In this document: positions 45,971-55,240 of the stretch, piece by piece
Numbering within the stretch: position 1 is the first letter of the stretch
Layout: every line of letters starts with the position of its first letter
Assembly (NCBI GenBank): GCA_050246995.1
Contig: JBFWVA010000003.1
Location: 62,001 to 126,000 of the forward strand
From: SHVO01 sp050246995
GTDB lineage: Bacteria; Pseudomonadota; Alphaproteobacteria; Rhodospirillales; Rhodospirillaceae
Direction of reading: 5' to 3'
DNA: 64,000 nt
The notes under the pieces: generated by a model
What the model was told of the DNA's origin: nothing
The model's input: only the letters and a program-made list of their open reading frames with translations
The model's database searches: none
Made by a program: the position numbers and the translations under genes

Positions 45971-47302
45971 TCAAACCGCGCGCGCGTGCCGCCCAGTTCC
46001 TGGCGCGTGATATGCGTCGAAGCAAGCGGCGACCACCCGTACCCAGGGTTTACCGTCCTCCGTCATTGCCAGCCGCTCGCTTTCTTCCCAGCGGCATAGA
46101 CCGTCCTCGATAAGCGGCGCGAGGTCAGGCGCAGCGAGAGCGGCAAATTCGGGGCTAACGGCGCAGTTTCCCTGGCACATTAAGTTCATGATGATTTCTC
46201 GTCTGCGGACATCATCGCGGCTGAGGTGCTTACCCCTTACGGTCGCAAGGCGGCCGCTTTCGATCGCGGCGATATACCCTTCTATCGCTGGATCGTTTTG
46301 CGCGTAACTCTTCGGCAGGGTACTGATCGCCGAAGCGCCAAAACCCAGCACCGCGGAGCTGCGGTCGGTGGTGTACCCTTGAAAATTCCTGTTGAGGGTT
46401 CCCGCTGAGGCGGCTTGCGCCATCTTGTCGTCGGGCGCGGCGAAGTGATCCAGGCCGATTTGCACGAAGCCGTGCTTTGTAAGAGTCTCCTTTGCTGCCG
46501 CGAAAAGAGCAAGGCGTTCCTGCGCATCCGGCAGCGGCGAACGTTCCACCAATTTCTGGTGCTTCTTCATCCACGGCACATGCGCATAACCGAAAAGCGC
46601 AATGCGTTGGGGTGACAGGCTGAGCGCGTTTTCAATCGTCCGCACGATTCCTTCCGGCGTTTGCAGCGGCAAGCCGTAGATCAGATCGATATTTAGGTCT
46701 TGAATTCCTGCTTCCCGGAGGTCGGCCACCCCTCGGGCGACGATGGAGAAAGGCTGGATCCGATTGATGACCTCTTGCACGGGCTTGTCGAAGTCCTGAA
46801 CACCGATGCTCACGCGGTTGACGCCAAGCGCGGTCAATTCGTCCGCGATTTCTTTGTCGAGCGTCCGCGGATCCGCTTCGACTGCGAATTCGGCGCCGGG
46901 TGCAAGGTCGAAGTTCTCCAATATCGCGCGTGTTATCGCTTCCCGCCCGGCGCGCGGTCCCCATGTCGGTGTTCCACCGCCGAAGTGAATGCTTTCGACG
47001 CGCGCGCGGAAGGGAATGCTGGCTGCCGCCAGCTCAATCTCGCGGCATACCGCCGACGCATAGGACATCATGATATCCGGGTCGCGCGCCACCTTCATAT
47101 TGCAGCCGCAGTACCAACAAAGCGACCTGCAGAAGGGGAAGTGTACGTAAACGGAGACTGGCGAGCCGACGTCGATCTGAGCCAACTGCGCGGCGAAAGC
47201 GTCCGGTCCGTAGTCAGCGGTGAAGTGCGGCGCCGCGGGATAGCTGGTGTAGCGCGGGACGGGTAAATCGTATTTGTGCAGCCAATGGCTCGTTCGTTCC
47301 AT
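45971..47302 (-). CDS. hemN: Oxygen-independent coproporphyrinogen III oxidase HemN
   Basis: Radical-SAM enzyme that makes protoporphyrinogen IX without oxygen. 443 residues. The cluster motif CRSLCWYCGC carries C58, C62, C65 and C67 in the CX3CX2CXC spacing of true HemN. IHFGGGTPTWGP, EADPRTLD, VNRVSIGVQDFD and NIDLIYGLPLQT follow, and the C-terminal HemN domain is present. An FNR-type box 63 bp upstream suggests induction at low oxygen. Confidence 0.95.
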   Translation of the reverse strand: MERTSHWLHKYDLPVPRYTSYPAAPHFTADYGPDAFAAQLAQIDVGSPVSVYVHFPFCRSLCWYCGCNMKVARDPDIMMSYASAVCREIELAAASIPFRARVESIHFGGGTPTWGPRAGREAITRAILENFDLAPGAEFAVEADPRTLDKEIADELTALGVNRVSIGVQDFDKPVQEVINRIQPFSIVARGVADLREAGIQDLNIDLIYGLPLQTPEGIVRTIENALSLSPQRIALFGYAHVPWMKKHQKLVERSPLPDAQERLALFAAAKETLTKHGFVQIGLDHFAAPDDKMAQAASAGTLNRNFQGYTTDRSSAVLGFGASAISTLPKSYAQNDPAIEGYIAAIESGRLATVRGKHLSRDDVRRREIIMNLMCQGNCAVSPEFAALAAPDLAPLIEDGLCRWEESERLAMTEDGKPWVRVVAACFDAYHAPGTGRHARAV

Positions 47303-47364
47303 GAAATGGACAGCCTCTGCGGTCTAGGGAAGGGCCATTTTTCCGCGCGTCGAACCAAGGAGCG

Positions 47365-47378
47365 TTGACCGAAATCAA
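47365..47378. promoter_or_regulatory. FNR/FnrL-type box between hemN and the CXXCH gene
   Basis: TTGACCGAAATCAA matches the TTGAT-N4-ATCAA consensus at nine of ten fixed positions. It sits 63 bp before the hemN start and 35 bp before the other start, so it could act on either or both. Confidence 0.7.
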
Positions 47379-47412
47379 TTCCATCGCATGATGGAATATG
47401 CAGGTTTTAGCG

Positions 47413-48663
47413 ATGCGCAACGGTCTTCCCCACGCCAGTCTCATCGCCTTTCTTTTTATCGTGTTATTGGCGGGGCATTTGGACGCTGCGGAGGCGGGCG
47501 GGGTCGCAGGGCTCCATCAAAAGGTCGGCGTAGATCAGAGCGATCCGATCGCGGTCTTGCAGGATCAGATCCTCAAGGGGCGCGCCTCGCTGACATTCAA
47601 GCCTGGTCACGGTTTCTTGGAAGACCTGCTTCGCCAGTTGAGGGTAAGTGCGCAGTCGCAAATTTTGGTGTTCTCGAAGACCAGCTTACAGGCCCCACTT
47701 ATCGGGCCTGAGGCGCCTCGCGCGATTTACTTCAATGATCGGGTTGCGATCGGATCGGTGCAAAACGCGCCTGTCCTCGAGATCATGGCGCCGGCCAGCA
47801 ATGGGTACGTTTTTTACACGCTCGAGAACACCGACGCTGGGAAGCCGCGTTTCACGAAATACGAGGGCGCGGATTGTGGGCGCTGCCACGGCTCGGATTC
47901 CTTGAGTCCGGGCTTGATCGTTGCGAGTACGCCGGTGCGATCCGACGGAACGCCGGTTTTTATCCCTCACGACGGGCCAGCAAGGCTTTTTGAATTCACG
48001 GATCAAACGACGCCAATTTCAGACCGCTGGGGTGGATGGTACGTGACCGGGACCCATGACGGGCGCCCGCACCTCGGCAACGGAGCGGTTGTCTTTGATG
48101 ATTTTGGTGAGAGGTCTATTCAGCGCCCGGACGCCTCCGCCGCGACAAGCCTCGCGCCTTATTTTGATGTCGGAAAATATCTTCAACCGACCAGCGATAT
48201 CGTTGCATTGATGGTGTTCGAGCACCAAGCACGGATGACCAACTTGCTTCTCGAGGCGGCGGTCGTGTCGGCGCGAACACAGCACCTGTCGCCGGCCGCT
48301 CGCGAGGAAATCCTGGCTTACATGCTCTTTTCGCAAGAGGCGCCGCTGCTAGGGCCGGTCACGGGCGGTAAGGCATTTCAGGAGGCATTTTCAAATGAGG
48401 CGGTGCGCGATACGGCGCGGCGCTCATTGCGTGATTTTGACCTCCGCACCCGGCTGTTCAAATATCCGCTGAGCTACATGATTTATAGCCCTATATTCGA
48501 TGCGCTGCCTGTGTTCGCGAAGCAGGACGTCTACCGCCGACTCCTCGAAATCCTAGAGGGACGGGACAATACGCAGCCGTTCGCGCACCTCACTGCGGAC
48601 GATCGGCGGAACACTCTGGAAATTCTCCGCGCGACCAAACCGGATTTCGCCGGCGCGTTTTGA
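47413..48663 (+). CDS. Exported protein with a single CXXCH heme-binding motif, function unknown
   Basis: 416 residues with a signal peptide (ASLIAFLFIVLLAGHLDAAEA). The only cysteines I see as a motif are in DCGRCHGS (C155, C158, H159), the c-type heme attachment signature. Around it are the aromatic-rich FYTLENTDAGKPRFTKYEGA and the later VTGTHDGRPHLGN. A helical C-terminal half contains LFSQEAPLLGP and KYPLSYMIYSP. I do not recognise a named family. An ATG five codons upstream is also possible. It diverges from hemN across an FNR-like box. Confidence 0.8.
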   Translation: MRNGLPHASLIAFLFIVLLAGHLDAAEAGGVAGLHQKVGVDQSDPIAVLQDQILKGRASLTFKPGHGFLEDLLRQLRVSAQSQILVFSKTSLQAPLIGPEAPRAIYFNDRVAIGSVQNAPVLEIMAPASNGYVFYTLENTDAGKPRFTKYEGADCGRCHGSDSLSPGLIVASTPVRSDGTPVFIPHDGPARLFEFTDQTTPISDRWGGWYVTGTHDGRPHLGNGAVVFDDFGERSIQRPDASAATSLAPYFDVGKYLQPTSDIVALMVFEHQARMTNLLLEAAVVSARTQHLSPAAREEILAYMLFSQEAPLLGPVTGGKAFQEAFSNEAVRDTARRSLRDFDLRTRLFKYPLSYMIYSPIFDALPVFAKQDVYRRLLEILEGRDNTQPFAHLTADDRRNTLEILRATKPDFAGAF

Positions 48664-48688
48664 AACAAGCGGTTCTAGCGGCCTGACC

Positions 48689-50140
48689 TCAACCCATACT
48701 GGTCTCGCCGCCGATCCACACCACGCGCACCATGTTGGTGGATCCGACTTTGCCGAACGGCATGCCCGCTGTGATCACCAGCGACTTTCCTTCTTTGCCG
48801 ATGCCGCACTGGAGCGCGGCCTTCACCGCGACGTCACCGATGTCATCCACGGAGTGGATGAAATCGCCCACCACCGAGTGCACGCCCCACACCAGACCGA
48901 GACGGCGTCCGGCCGAAAGATTCGGGGTGATGCAAAGGATCGGAACCTCGGGTCGCTCTTGCGCGGCGCGCAACGTGGTCGAACCCGACGAAGTAAAGGT
49001 TACGATGGCGGCGGCCTTCAAGGTATGTGCGATCGCACGTGCGGCGGCCGTGATCGCGGCGGGGGACGAGTCTTCCGTCTCTTGATGGCCGGCCTGCATC
49101 AGTGTCACGTAATGCTCGTCGCTTTCCACCGATTGGATGATGCGGTGCATGGTCGCCACGGCGCGCACCGGGAACAGGCCCGAGGCGCTTTCGGCGGAAA
49201 GCATCACGGCATCGGCGCCATCGTAAACGGCCGTCGCCACATCCGAGGCTTCGGCGCGCGTTGGCACCGGCGATTTCACCATGCTGTCTAACATCTGCGT
49301 CGCGACGACGACCGGTTTGCCGTGCTTGCGGCAGGACCGGATGATGCGCTTCTGCAAAACGGGCACGCGTTCCAGCGGCATTTCCACGCCCAGATCGCCG
49401 CGCGCCACCATCACCGAATCCGACAGCGCGACGATGGCGTCCAGATGATCGAGCGCCGACGGCTTTTCGAGTTTTGACAAGACGCCCGCGCGGCCACCCA
49501 CAAGATGGCGCACTTCCGCGACGTCTTCCGGGCGCTGCACGAAACTTAGCGCTACCCAGTCCACGCCTTGCGAGAGGCCGAACGCGAGATCGGCGCGGTC
49601 CTTGTCGGTGACGGCTGGGATGGGCAGCGTTACATCGGGGACGTTCACACCCTTGCGGTTCGAGATCGCGCCACCGACGATCACTTCGCAGTCGGCGAAA
49701 TCCGGGCCGCACGAACGTACTTTCAAGCGCAGGTGGCCGTCGTCGATCAAAAGGCTGGATCCCGGCTTCAGCGCGGCGAAGATTTCCGGATGCAGCAGGC
49801 TGACGCGATTTTCGTCGCCGATCTCGTCCTTGAGATCGACGCGGAACATCGCGCCGGTTTTCAGGACCGCGCCGTCGTTCTTGAACTTTCCGACGCGCAG
49901 CTTGGGGCCTTGAAGGTCCATCAGGATGGTGATGGGGCGGCCGACTTTCTTTTCCAGTTCCCGGATCGCGGCGATCGAGTTTGCGTGATCCTCGTGGCTA
50001 CCGTGACTGAAGTTCAGCCGGAAAACGTCCGCGCCTTCTTCGTAAAGGTCCGCGATGACGTCCGAGGCCCGGCTCGACGGGCCGAGGGTGGCGATGATCT
50101 TTGCTTGGCGGCCGCGATGGCCCAGAGGGATGGTATTCAT
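48689..50140 (-). CDS. pyk: Pyruvate kinase
   Basis: Final glycolytic step: phosphoenolpyruvate to pyruvate with ATP formation. 483 residues, normal length. KIIATLGPSSRASD, RLNFSHGSHEDH, DLQGPKLRVG, LSKLEKPSALDHLD, MVARGDLGVEMP and ATQMLDSMVKSPVPTRAEASDVA are the standard signatures. The start MNTIPLGHRG was chosen over a longer frame that lacks family similarity. It lies 19 bp downstream of the EamA transporter gene on the same strand. Confidence 0.97.
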   Translation of the reverse strand: MNTIPLGHRGRQAKIIATLGPSSRASDVIADLYEEGADVFRLNFSHGSHEDHANSIAAIRELEKKVGRPITILMDLQGPKLRVGKFKNDGAVLKTGAMFRVDLKDEIGDENRVSLLHPEIFAALKPGSSLLIDDGHLRLKVRSCGPDFADCEVIVGGAISNRKGVNVPDVTLPIPAVTDKDRADLAFGLSQGVDWVALSFVQRPEDVAEVRHLVGGRAGVLSKLEKPSALDHLDAIVALSDSVMVARGDLGVEMPLERVPVLQKRIIRSCRKHGKPVVVATQMLDSMVKSPVPTRAEASDVATAVYDGADAVMLSAESASGLFPVRAVATMHRIIQSVESDEHYVTLMQAGHQETEDSSPAAITAAARAIAHTLKAAAIVTFTSSGSTTLRAAQERPEVPILCITPNLSAGRRLGLVWGVHSVVGDFIHSVDDIGDVAVKAALQCGIGKEGKSLVITAGMPFGKVGSTNMVRVVWIGGETSMG

Positions 50141-50159
50141 GCCCTCAAGACTACAGTCT

Positions 50160-51098
50160 CTAACGAGGCCGCGCCAGCGCCAGTCCGATGACAATGCCAA
50201 CGGCGCCAATCACTTGCATACCCGAGAGCGTCTCGTCGAACAGAATCCAGGCCGCCAGCGTCGGGATCACCGGCTGGAGCAGGAGGATGAGCGCGCTGAA
50301 CGTGGATGAGACGTAGCCCAGCGAAAGAGCGATGAGGGTTTGCCCGGCCACTTGGGTAAGAAGGGCCGTCCCGACGACCACCAACCAGCCCTCGGTGGTT
50401 GTGGGCATAAGGTCGGTTTCCATCACGGGGGCGAGCATCCAAAGGATCACGGCCGACCCTAAGCTGCTGAACATCATCAAAGTCATCGTGGAAGCACGCT
50501 TGCGGGACCGCGCCACCGCGAGCAAGTACGCCGCATAGAAAGCCGCGGCGGCCAAGCTCATCGCGTCGCCGATGAAATTGCGCGACGACATCGCGAGGCT
50601 TTCGGACATCATCACCGCCGATCCGGCGATACCGACCACGAGGCCCACCAGGAACATCCGGCCCGGCCGTTCGCGGAAGAGGAGCCATGCCCCCAACACC
50701 ACGAACACAGGCGCGCCGTTGGCTAGGAATGACGCGCTCGCCACGGAGGTCAGGGTGACCGACGAATTCCACAGCGCGAGATCGCTGGCGAAGAACACGC
50801 CCGCCAACGCGAGCAGCCAAAGGTCTTTCCGGTCGAGCGCGCGGATGCCGAGCCCGGGACCGGTCTCGAATCGCAGAAGAACAGCCAGGAACGGGAGCGC
50901 GAGAGTGATGCGCCAAGCGCCCGTCGCCACGGGGCCGATCTCCGACAGCCGCACGAAGATCGGCGCCGATGTCGTGCACACCAGGCCCACGAAGAAAATG
51001 AGATACGACCAGCGCTCGACGAAGCGGCGCTCTTGCGGGGCCGGTTCGGCGGCCGGCGGGAGGCCGCTTCTGGCGGCCTGGTCGGGGGAAAGGCTCAT
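50160..51098 (-). CDS. EamA/DMT family transporter
   Basis: 312 residues with ten hydrophobic segments in two EamA repeats (about 30-150 and 170-310), as in RhaT/YdcZ-type drug/metabolite transporters. A charged 25-residue cytoplasmic N terminus precedes the first helix. The substrate is unknown; amino acid or metabolite export is common in the family. It lies just upstream of pyk. Confidence 0.88.
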   Translation of the reverse strand: MSLSPDQAARSGLPPAAEPAPQERRFVERWSYLIFFVGLVCTTSAPIFVRLSEIGPVATGAWRITLALPFLAVLLRFETGPGLGIRALDRKDLWLLALAGVFFASDLALWNSSVTLTSVASASFLANGAPVFVVLGAWLLFRERPGRMFLVGLVVGIAGSAVMMSESLAMSSRNFIGDAMSLAAAAFYAAYLLAVARSRKRASTMTLMMFSSLGSAVILWMLAPVMETDLMPTTTEGWLVVVGTALLTQVAGQTLIALSLGYVSSTFSALILLLQPVIPTLAAWILFDETLSGMQVIGAVGIVIGLALARPR

Positions 51099-51205
51099 AA
51101 AACCCGGATTTTTCTAGGCTTATGTCATGGCATGACAGACCATGCAATTGGCGCAAAATCTGGTTTATAGTTGCCTAGTTTTCACGGGTTCTAAAAGGGA
51201 GTGTC

Positions 51206-51601
51206 ATGAAGATCCTGAAGTCCGCGGTGGCCCTGGCTGGCCTGTTGGTGAGCCTGATGGGCTCCGCGTCGGCGGCCGACAATCCGATCATGGGTCAATG
51301 GGTCGACAAGCTCCCGAGCGGCGCCGCGATGATCATCGAATTCACGCCCGAGCGCATCTCCTTCACCAACGTCACGCCCGACGGCAACTTCCTGCCGGCC
51401 AGCGTGTTTCCGGTCACTTACCAGACCCAAGGCAAGGACCAATATGTCGTGGCGATTGAAGGCCAGCCGTCCGAGCCCATGGCCGTCATGATCACCGGTG
51501 TTGGAAAAATGAGCCTCAAATTCCCGGGCCGCGGCGAACGCGATCTTGTGCGCTATGTGGCCGACGCCGCTCCGGCTGCAAAACCGAAGGGTCATCCCTA
51601 A
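51206..51601 (+). CDS. Small secreted protein of unknown function
   Basis: 131 residues with a signal peptide (MKILKSAVALAGLLVSLMGSASAA). The mature part (IMGQWVDKLPSGAAMIIEFTPERISF) looks like a small beta-barrel, lipocalin-like or DUF-type, with an Ala/Lys tail. GGGAG precedes the ATG. I do not recognise a family. The next gene starts seven bases after its stop, so they are probably co-transcribed. Confidence 0.75.
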   Translation: MKILKSAVALAGLLVSLMGSASAADNPIMGQWVDKLPSGAAMIIEFTPERISFTNVTPDGNFLPASVFPVTYQTQGKDQYVVAIEGQPSEPMAVMITGVGKMSLKFPGRGERDLVRYVADAAPAAKPKGHP

Positions 51602-51608
51602 CGGTTCT

Positions 51609-52367
51609 ATGGATCCAGTCGAGCTCATCAATCCGCACGGCCTCTCGGACCTCATCATTACGGGTGACCACGCCGGCAACGCCGTTCCGCCGGAACTGAA
51701 GGACCTTGGACTTCCTGCGGCGGAACTCGCGCGCCATATCGGTTGGGACATCGGCGCGGCGGATGTTGCGCGCAAGCTTGCTAAACGTCTCGGCGCGACC
51801 GCCGTGCTGGCCCGCGTCTCGCGCCTCGTGATCGATCCCAACCGTGCGCTGGGCGAGCCGGAGAGCATTCCGTCTGTCAGCGACGGGTCGCCGATCCCCG
51901 GCAATCAAAACCTCAGCGCGGCTGAACGGGCGGCGCGCGCGGCGAACTATTTCCAACCTTATCACGCCGCAATTGACAGTCAGATCGAACGACTGCGGCG
52001 GGCAGGGCGGAGGCCGGCGGTCCTGTGCATGCACAGTTTCACGCCGCAACTTACACACAAGGGCAGGCCGCGGCCCTGGCATATCGGCGTCATGTCGAGC
52101 TTCGACCGCGAGCTCGCCGACTACCTGATTGCGGCATTCTCCGCCAAAGAAGGCCTCGTCGTCGGCGATAACGAACCCTATTCCGGCATCACCCACGGCT
52201 ACGCCCAAAAGCGTCATGGTCTTGCGCAAATGCTCCCTCATGCCCAGTTGGAGATCCGCCAGGATCTCATCAGCGACGAGGCGGGCCAGGAGCGGTGGGC
52301 CGATCTGCTGGCAGACGTGATGACGAGCTGGATGGAACGCGGACTGAGCGAGGTTGCAAATGGATGA
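51609..52367 (+). CDS. N-formylglutamate amidohydrolase family protein
   Basis: 252 residues. ITGDHAGNAVPPEL and ARHIGWDIGAADVARKLAKRLGA are the family's opening motifs, DPNRALGEPESIPSVSDG and CMHSFTPQL follow, and VGDNEPYSG is near the C terminus. The family (FGase/HutG type) hydrolyses N-formylglutamate or related N-acyl amino acids. No histidine-utilisation genes are nearby, so the exact substrate is uncertain. The first ATG past the previous stop was used; the frame extends upstream only inside that gene. Confidence 0.88.
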   Translation: MDPVELINPHGLSDLIITGDHAGNAVPPELKDLGLPAAELARHIGWDIGAADVARKLAKRLGATAVLARVSRLVIDPNRALGEPESIPSVSDGSPIPGNQNLSAAERAARAANYFQPYHAAIDSQIERLRRAGRRPAVLCMHSFTPQLTHKGRPRPWHIGVMSSFDRELADYLIAAFSAKEGLVVGDNEPYSGITHGYAQKRHGLAQMLPHAQLEIRQDLISDEAGQERWADLLADVMTSWMERGLSEVANG

Positions 52368-52677
52368 ACTGACGAAACTGAAAATCGAAGCCGCCGCGTT
52401 TCGTGGTTTGGTCGACCACCTGCGCAAGCGCTCCGATGCCCAGAACATCGACATCATGAACACCGCCGGCTTTTGCCGGAACTGTCTGGCCAAATGGTAT
52501 AAGGCTGCGGGTGAGCACTACGGCGCGCCGATGAGCTACGAAGCAGCGCAAGAAGCCGTTTACGGCATGCCCATTGCTGAATGGAAAGCCAAGCATCAGA
52601 AGCCTGCCAGCGCCGAGCAGCAAAAAACGTTTGAAACGACGGCGCCGCTGCACGCCAAGATTGGCGTGATCGAATAG
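52360..52677 (+). CDS. DUF1244 family protein
   Basis: 105 residues. The block AAFRGLVDHLRKRSDAQNIDIMNTAGFCRNCLAKWY with two cysteines (CRNC) is the DUF1244 signature, followed by YEAAQEAVYGMPIAEWKAKHQ. Function unknown in this family. It overlaps the amidohydrolase stop by 8 bp, so translation is likely coupled. Confidence 0.9.
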   Translation: MDELTKLKIEAAAFRGLVDHLRKRSDAQNIDIMNTAGFCRNCLAKWYKAAGEHYGAPMSYEAAQEAVYGMPIAEWKAKHQKPASAEQQKTFETTAPLHAKIGVIE

Positions 52678-52784
52678 CAACACCCGGCCCGTCCCCGATA
52701 TCCCCATTATCCACAGCTTGTTCGCCGAGCCGGCGCTGCTATGGTCCGCCCTCGTTTTCACTTTTCTGACGTATGGGGGCTGCG

Positions 52785-53042
52785 ATGCCGGACGGCGCAA
52801 CGACGACTGATAAAGGGGTATCCGCGCAGCGGCTGAAGAGCTTCATCGAGCGCATCGAACGCTTGGAAGAAGAACGCAAAGCCCTCGGTGGCGACCTGCG
52901 TGAAGTCTATTCCGAAGCCAAGGGCGGCGGTTTCGATGTGAAGATCATCCGTCAGGTCGTGAAGCTGCGGAAGATGGACAAGGCCGACCGTCAGGAACAA
53001 GAAGCGCTGCTGCAGGTCTACCTCGACGCGGTCGGCGAGTGA
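52785..53042 (+). CDS. gapR: GapR-family nucleoid-associated protein (DUF2312)
   Basis: 85 residues, all helical. QRLKSFIERIERLEEERKALGGDLREVYSEAKGGGFDVKIIRQVVKLRKMDKADRQEQEALLQVYLDAVG matches DUF2312 throughout. Caulobacter GapR binds overtwisted DNA ahead of the replication fork and supports topoisomerase action. Two ATG starts are possible; the second, at 52785, has GGGGG six bases upstream and begins at the usual place. Confidence 0.94.
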   Translation: MPDGATTTDKGVSAQRLKSFIERIERLEEERKALGGDLREVYSEAKGGGFDVKIIRQVVKLRKMDKADRQEQEALLQVYLDAVGE

Positions 53043-53059
53043 GCCACCGCCGCAGAGGG

Positions 53060-53245
53060 TCAGGGCGATCCACCACCCAAAATCGCATCCCCAAGCAAGG
53101 CCGCCGCGACCATGGCGGCCGCGACAGCTACACCGCCGAGGATGAGTTTCAGGCGCTGCCTTTTTGCTCGTCCGATGAGGATGATGCAGAGGCAGGCGAT
53201 AGCGACCAAGACCGAAAGCAGAATATTATCGGCAGCTATAACCAT
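53060..53245 (-). CDS. Hypothetical small membrane protein
   Basis: 61 residues from the ATG, or 73 from a TTG twelve codons earlier. Two hydrophobic helices (about 10-24 and 35-55) are separated by a basic loop, GRAKRQRLK, which suggests a small inner-membrane protein. No family recognised. The ribosome site is weak. It lies downstream of the acyl-CoA ligase on the same strand with a short gap, and it may not be expressed. Confidence 0.45.
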   Translation of the reverse strand: MVIAADNILLSVLVAIACLCIILIGRAKRQRLKLILGGVAVAAAMVAAALLGDAILGGGSP

Positions 53246-53316
53246 CTGCTTGCCTACCGTTTGAAGCGGCTCCGGCGTCAAAACGCCGCGACCGGCCGTT
53301 CATCGCGGACCGTCCG

Positions 53317-55137
53317 CTAGTAAAGATTATCCAACGTCTCGCGGTATTCGCGTAGCACTGCGTGGCGGCGCACCTTTAGGCTCGGCGTCAGTTGACCGTT
53401 CTCGATGGTGAACGGCTGCGCGGCGAGCGCGAACTTGCGCACCTTCTCGATGGGGCTGAGCTGCAAGTTGGCATGCTCAACGGCATGTCCGACCGCGTTG
53501 CGGAATTCGTGGTTCTGCACCAATGCGGCGAGATCGTTGGGCTGCCCATGCTGCTGCGCCCAAGCCGAAGCAAACTCGGCGCTCGGTACGATCAACGCGG
53601 TGATGTAAGGGCGCTTGTCGCCGTAGACCATCGCCTGCTCGATGGCGTCCTCCAAACACAAGATGCCTTGGATGCGCTGCGGTGAGACGTTGTCGCCGCC
53701 CGAATTGACGATGATGTCCTTCTTGCGGTCCGTGATTTCGATGTAGCCGTCTTCATCCAGGCGGCCGATGTCGCCGGTACGAAGCCAGCCATCGTCATCA
53801 ATGACAGCGATCGTGCCGTCCGGATCGTTCCAATAACCCTTCATCACCAGTTCGCCGCGCACCAGGATTTCGCCGTCATCGGCGATCTTCACCTGGACCC
53901 CTTTGAGCGGCGGACCGACGGTCTTGAGTTTAACGCGTTTGGGCGGGTTGGCGCTGATAACCGGCGCCGCTTCGGTCTGGCCGTAGCCCTGCAGCAACGG
54001 AATGCCGAGCGAGATGAAGAAGACGCCGACGTCGTAATTCAGCGGTGCGCCGCCCGATACCATGGCTTTCAGACGGCCGCCAAACCGCCCCTGGACCTTT
54101 TTGCGCACCAGCTTTTCGCAAGCCAGATCGCGCGCCTTGTCCCACAGCGTCATCTTTTCGGGTTCTTCGTAGCGCTTGCGGCCAAGCTCCAACGCCAGGT
54201 CGAACATCCGGCGCTTGAAATCCGATTGAGTCTTCAAGCTCTGAAGGATGCGCGCGCGCATGCTTTCATACAGGCGCGGCACGGCCGTCATAATCGTGGG
54301 CCGCGCTTCCTGCATGTTGGTCGAAAGCGTTTCGACACGCTCAGCATAATAAAGCTGCGCGCCTACAGATATGGGGAAGAATTGCCCGCCGGAATGCTCA
54401 TACGCATGGGACAGGGGCAGGAACGAGAGGAACACTTCATCGGCGAGGCCCAGCGTGCGCAATAGATCCGTCGCGCCGTCGCAGTTCGCGAGGATGTTTC
54501 CGTGCGTCAACATCACGCCGCGCGGCAGGCCGCCCGTGCCCGACGTGTAGATGAGGCAACATACGTCGCCGCGCTTCAATTCTTCGACCTCGCCCGGCGG
54601 CGCTGTATGTCCATGGCCCGTAAGCTCGACCCAGGAATGAACCTCGACCTCGTGGCGGATCGCTTTGTCCGCGTCTTCTAAGACGTACACCGCAATCTTT
54701 TGATCGGACTCGGCGGCGGCCGCGATGACATGCCTTGCCAGTTGCGCCGTGGAGACCAGCGCGAGGCGCGCGCCTGAGTCATTGATGATGTGCAGGTGAT
54801 TGATGGCGGTGTTGGTCGTGTAGGCGGGCACCGCGATTGCGCCGATCGCCATGATCGCAATATCGCAGATCAACCATTCCGGCCTGTTCTCGGCCACCAG
54901 CATCACACGGTCGCCGGGTCTGACGCCGGCGTTTTTCAGGCCATGGGCGAGCGCCGAGACGCGTTCGGCGATTTGGGTCCAGCTTTGCGAGCGGTAGACG
55001 CCACCCTGCTTTTCCCAAAGGAAAGCGCGGTCCCCCAGCTTGCGCGCCTGGGCATAGAACATGCCTGGCAGGCTTTCGACCGTCTGCGTGTCGATTTCGT
55101 AAGACAATTGCGCCAAAGGCCCCTCCCGAGGGCCCAT
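53317..55137 (-). CDS. Long-chain acyl-CoA synthetase (AMP-forming, FadD15/ACSL-like)
   Basis: Activates fatty acids to acyl-CoA. 606 residues. The AMP-binding signature reads LIYTSGTGGLPRGVMLTHGN, then QGYGQTEAAPVISAN and GWLRTGDIGRLDEDGYIEITDRKKDIIVNSGGDNVSPQRI, with the C-terminal lysine region complete. The length and linker pattern fit the ACSL group instead of short-chain ligases. The start is near the divergent promoter shared with the oligopeptidase gene. It could work with the acyl-CoA dehydrogenase at 19 kb. Confidence 0.92.
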   Translation of the reverse strand: MGPREGPLAQLSYEIDTQTVESLPGMFYAQARKLGDRAFLWEKQGGVYRSQSWTQIAERVSALAHGLKNAGVRPGDRVMLVAENRPEWLICDIAIMAIGAIAVPAYTTNTAINHLHIINDSGARLALVSTAQLARHVIAAAAESDQKIAVYVLEDADKAIRHEVEVHSWVELTGHGHTAPPGEVEELKRGDVCCLIYTSGTGGLPRGVMLTHGNILANCDGATDLLRTLGLADEVFLSFLPLSHAYEHSGGQFFPISVGAQLYYAERVETLSTNMQEARPTIMTAVPRLYESMRARILQSLKTQSDFKRRMFDLALELGRKRYEEPEKMTLWDKARDLACEKLVRKKVQGRFGGRLKAMVSGGAPLNYDVGVFFISLGIPLLQGYGQTEAAPVISANPPKRVKLKTVGPPLKGVQVKIADDGEILVRGELVMKGYWNDPDGTIAVIDDDGWLRTGDIGRLDEDGYIEITDRKKDIIVNSGGDNVSPQRIQGILCLEDAIEQAMVYGDKRPYITALIVPSAEFASAWAQQHGQPNDLAALVQNHEFRNAVGHAVEHANLQLSPIEKVRKFALAAQPFTIENGQLTPSLKVRRHAVLREYRETLDNLY

Positions 55138-55240
55138 TCTTCAGTGGATTATCTAAATATGTCCAGTGCATTGGCGTTGGCGCCGCGATTTCGTACCTTA
55201 TATAGGACCTCATCTGCTCCTTTTTATCGGACATGAAACA

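Noticed and set aside
53039..53320. 93-codon plus-strand ORF after gapR
   Set aside because: Low-complexity charged sequence with no ribosome site; the hydrophobic minus-strand ORF is the likelier coding strand.
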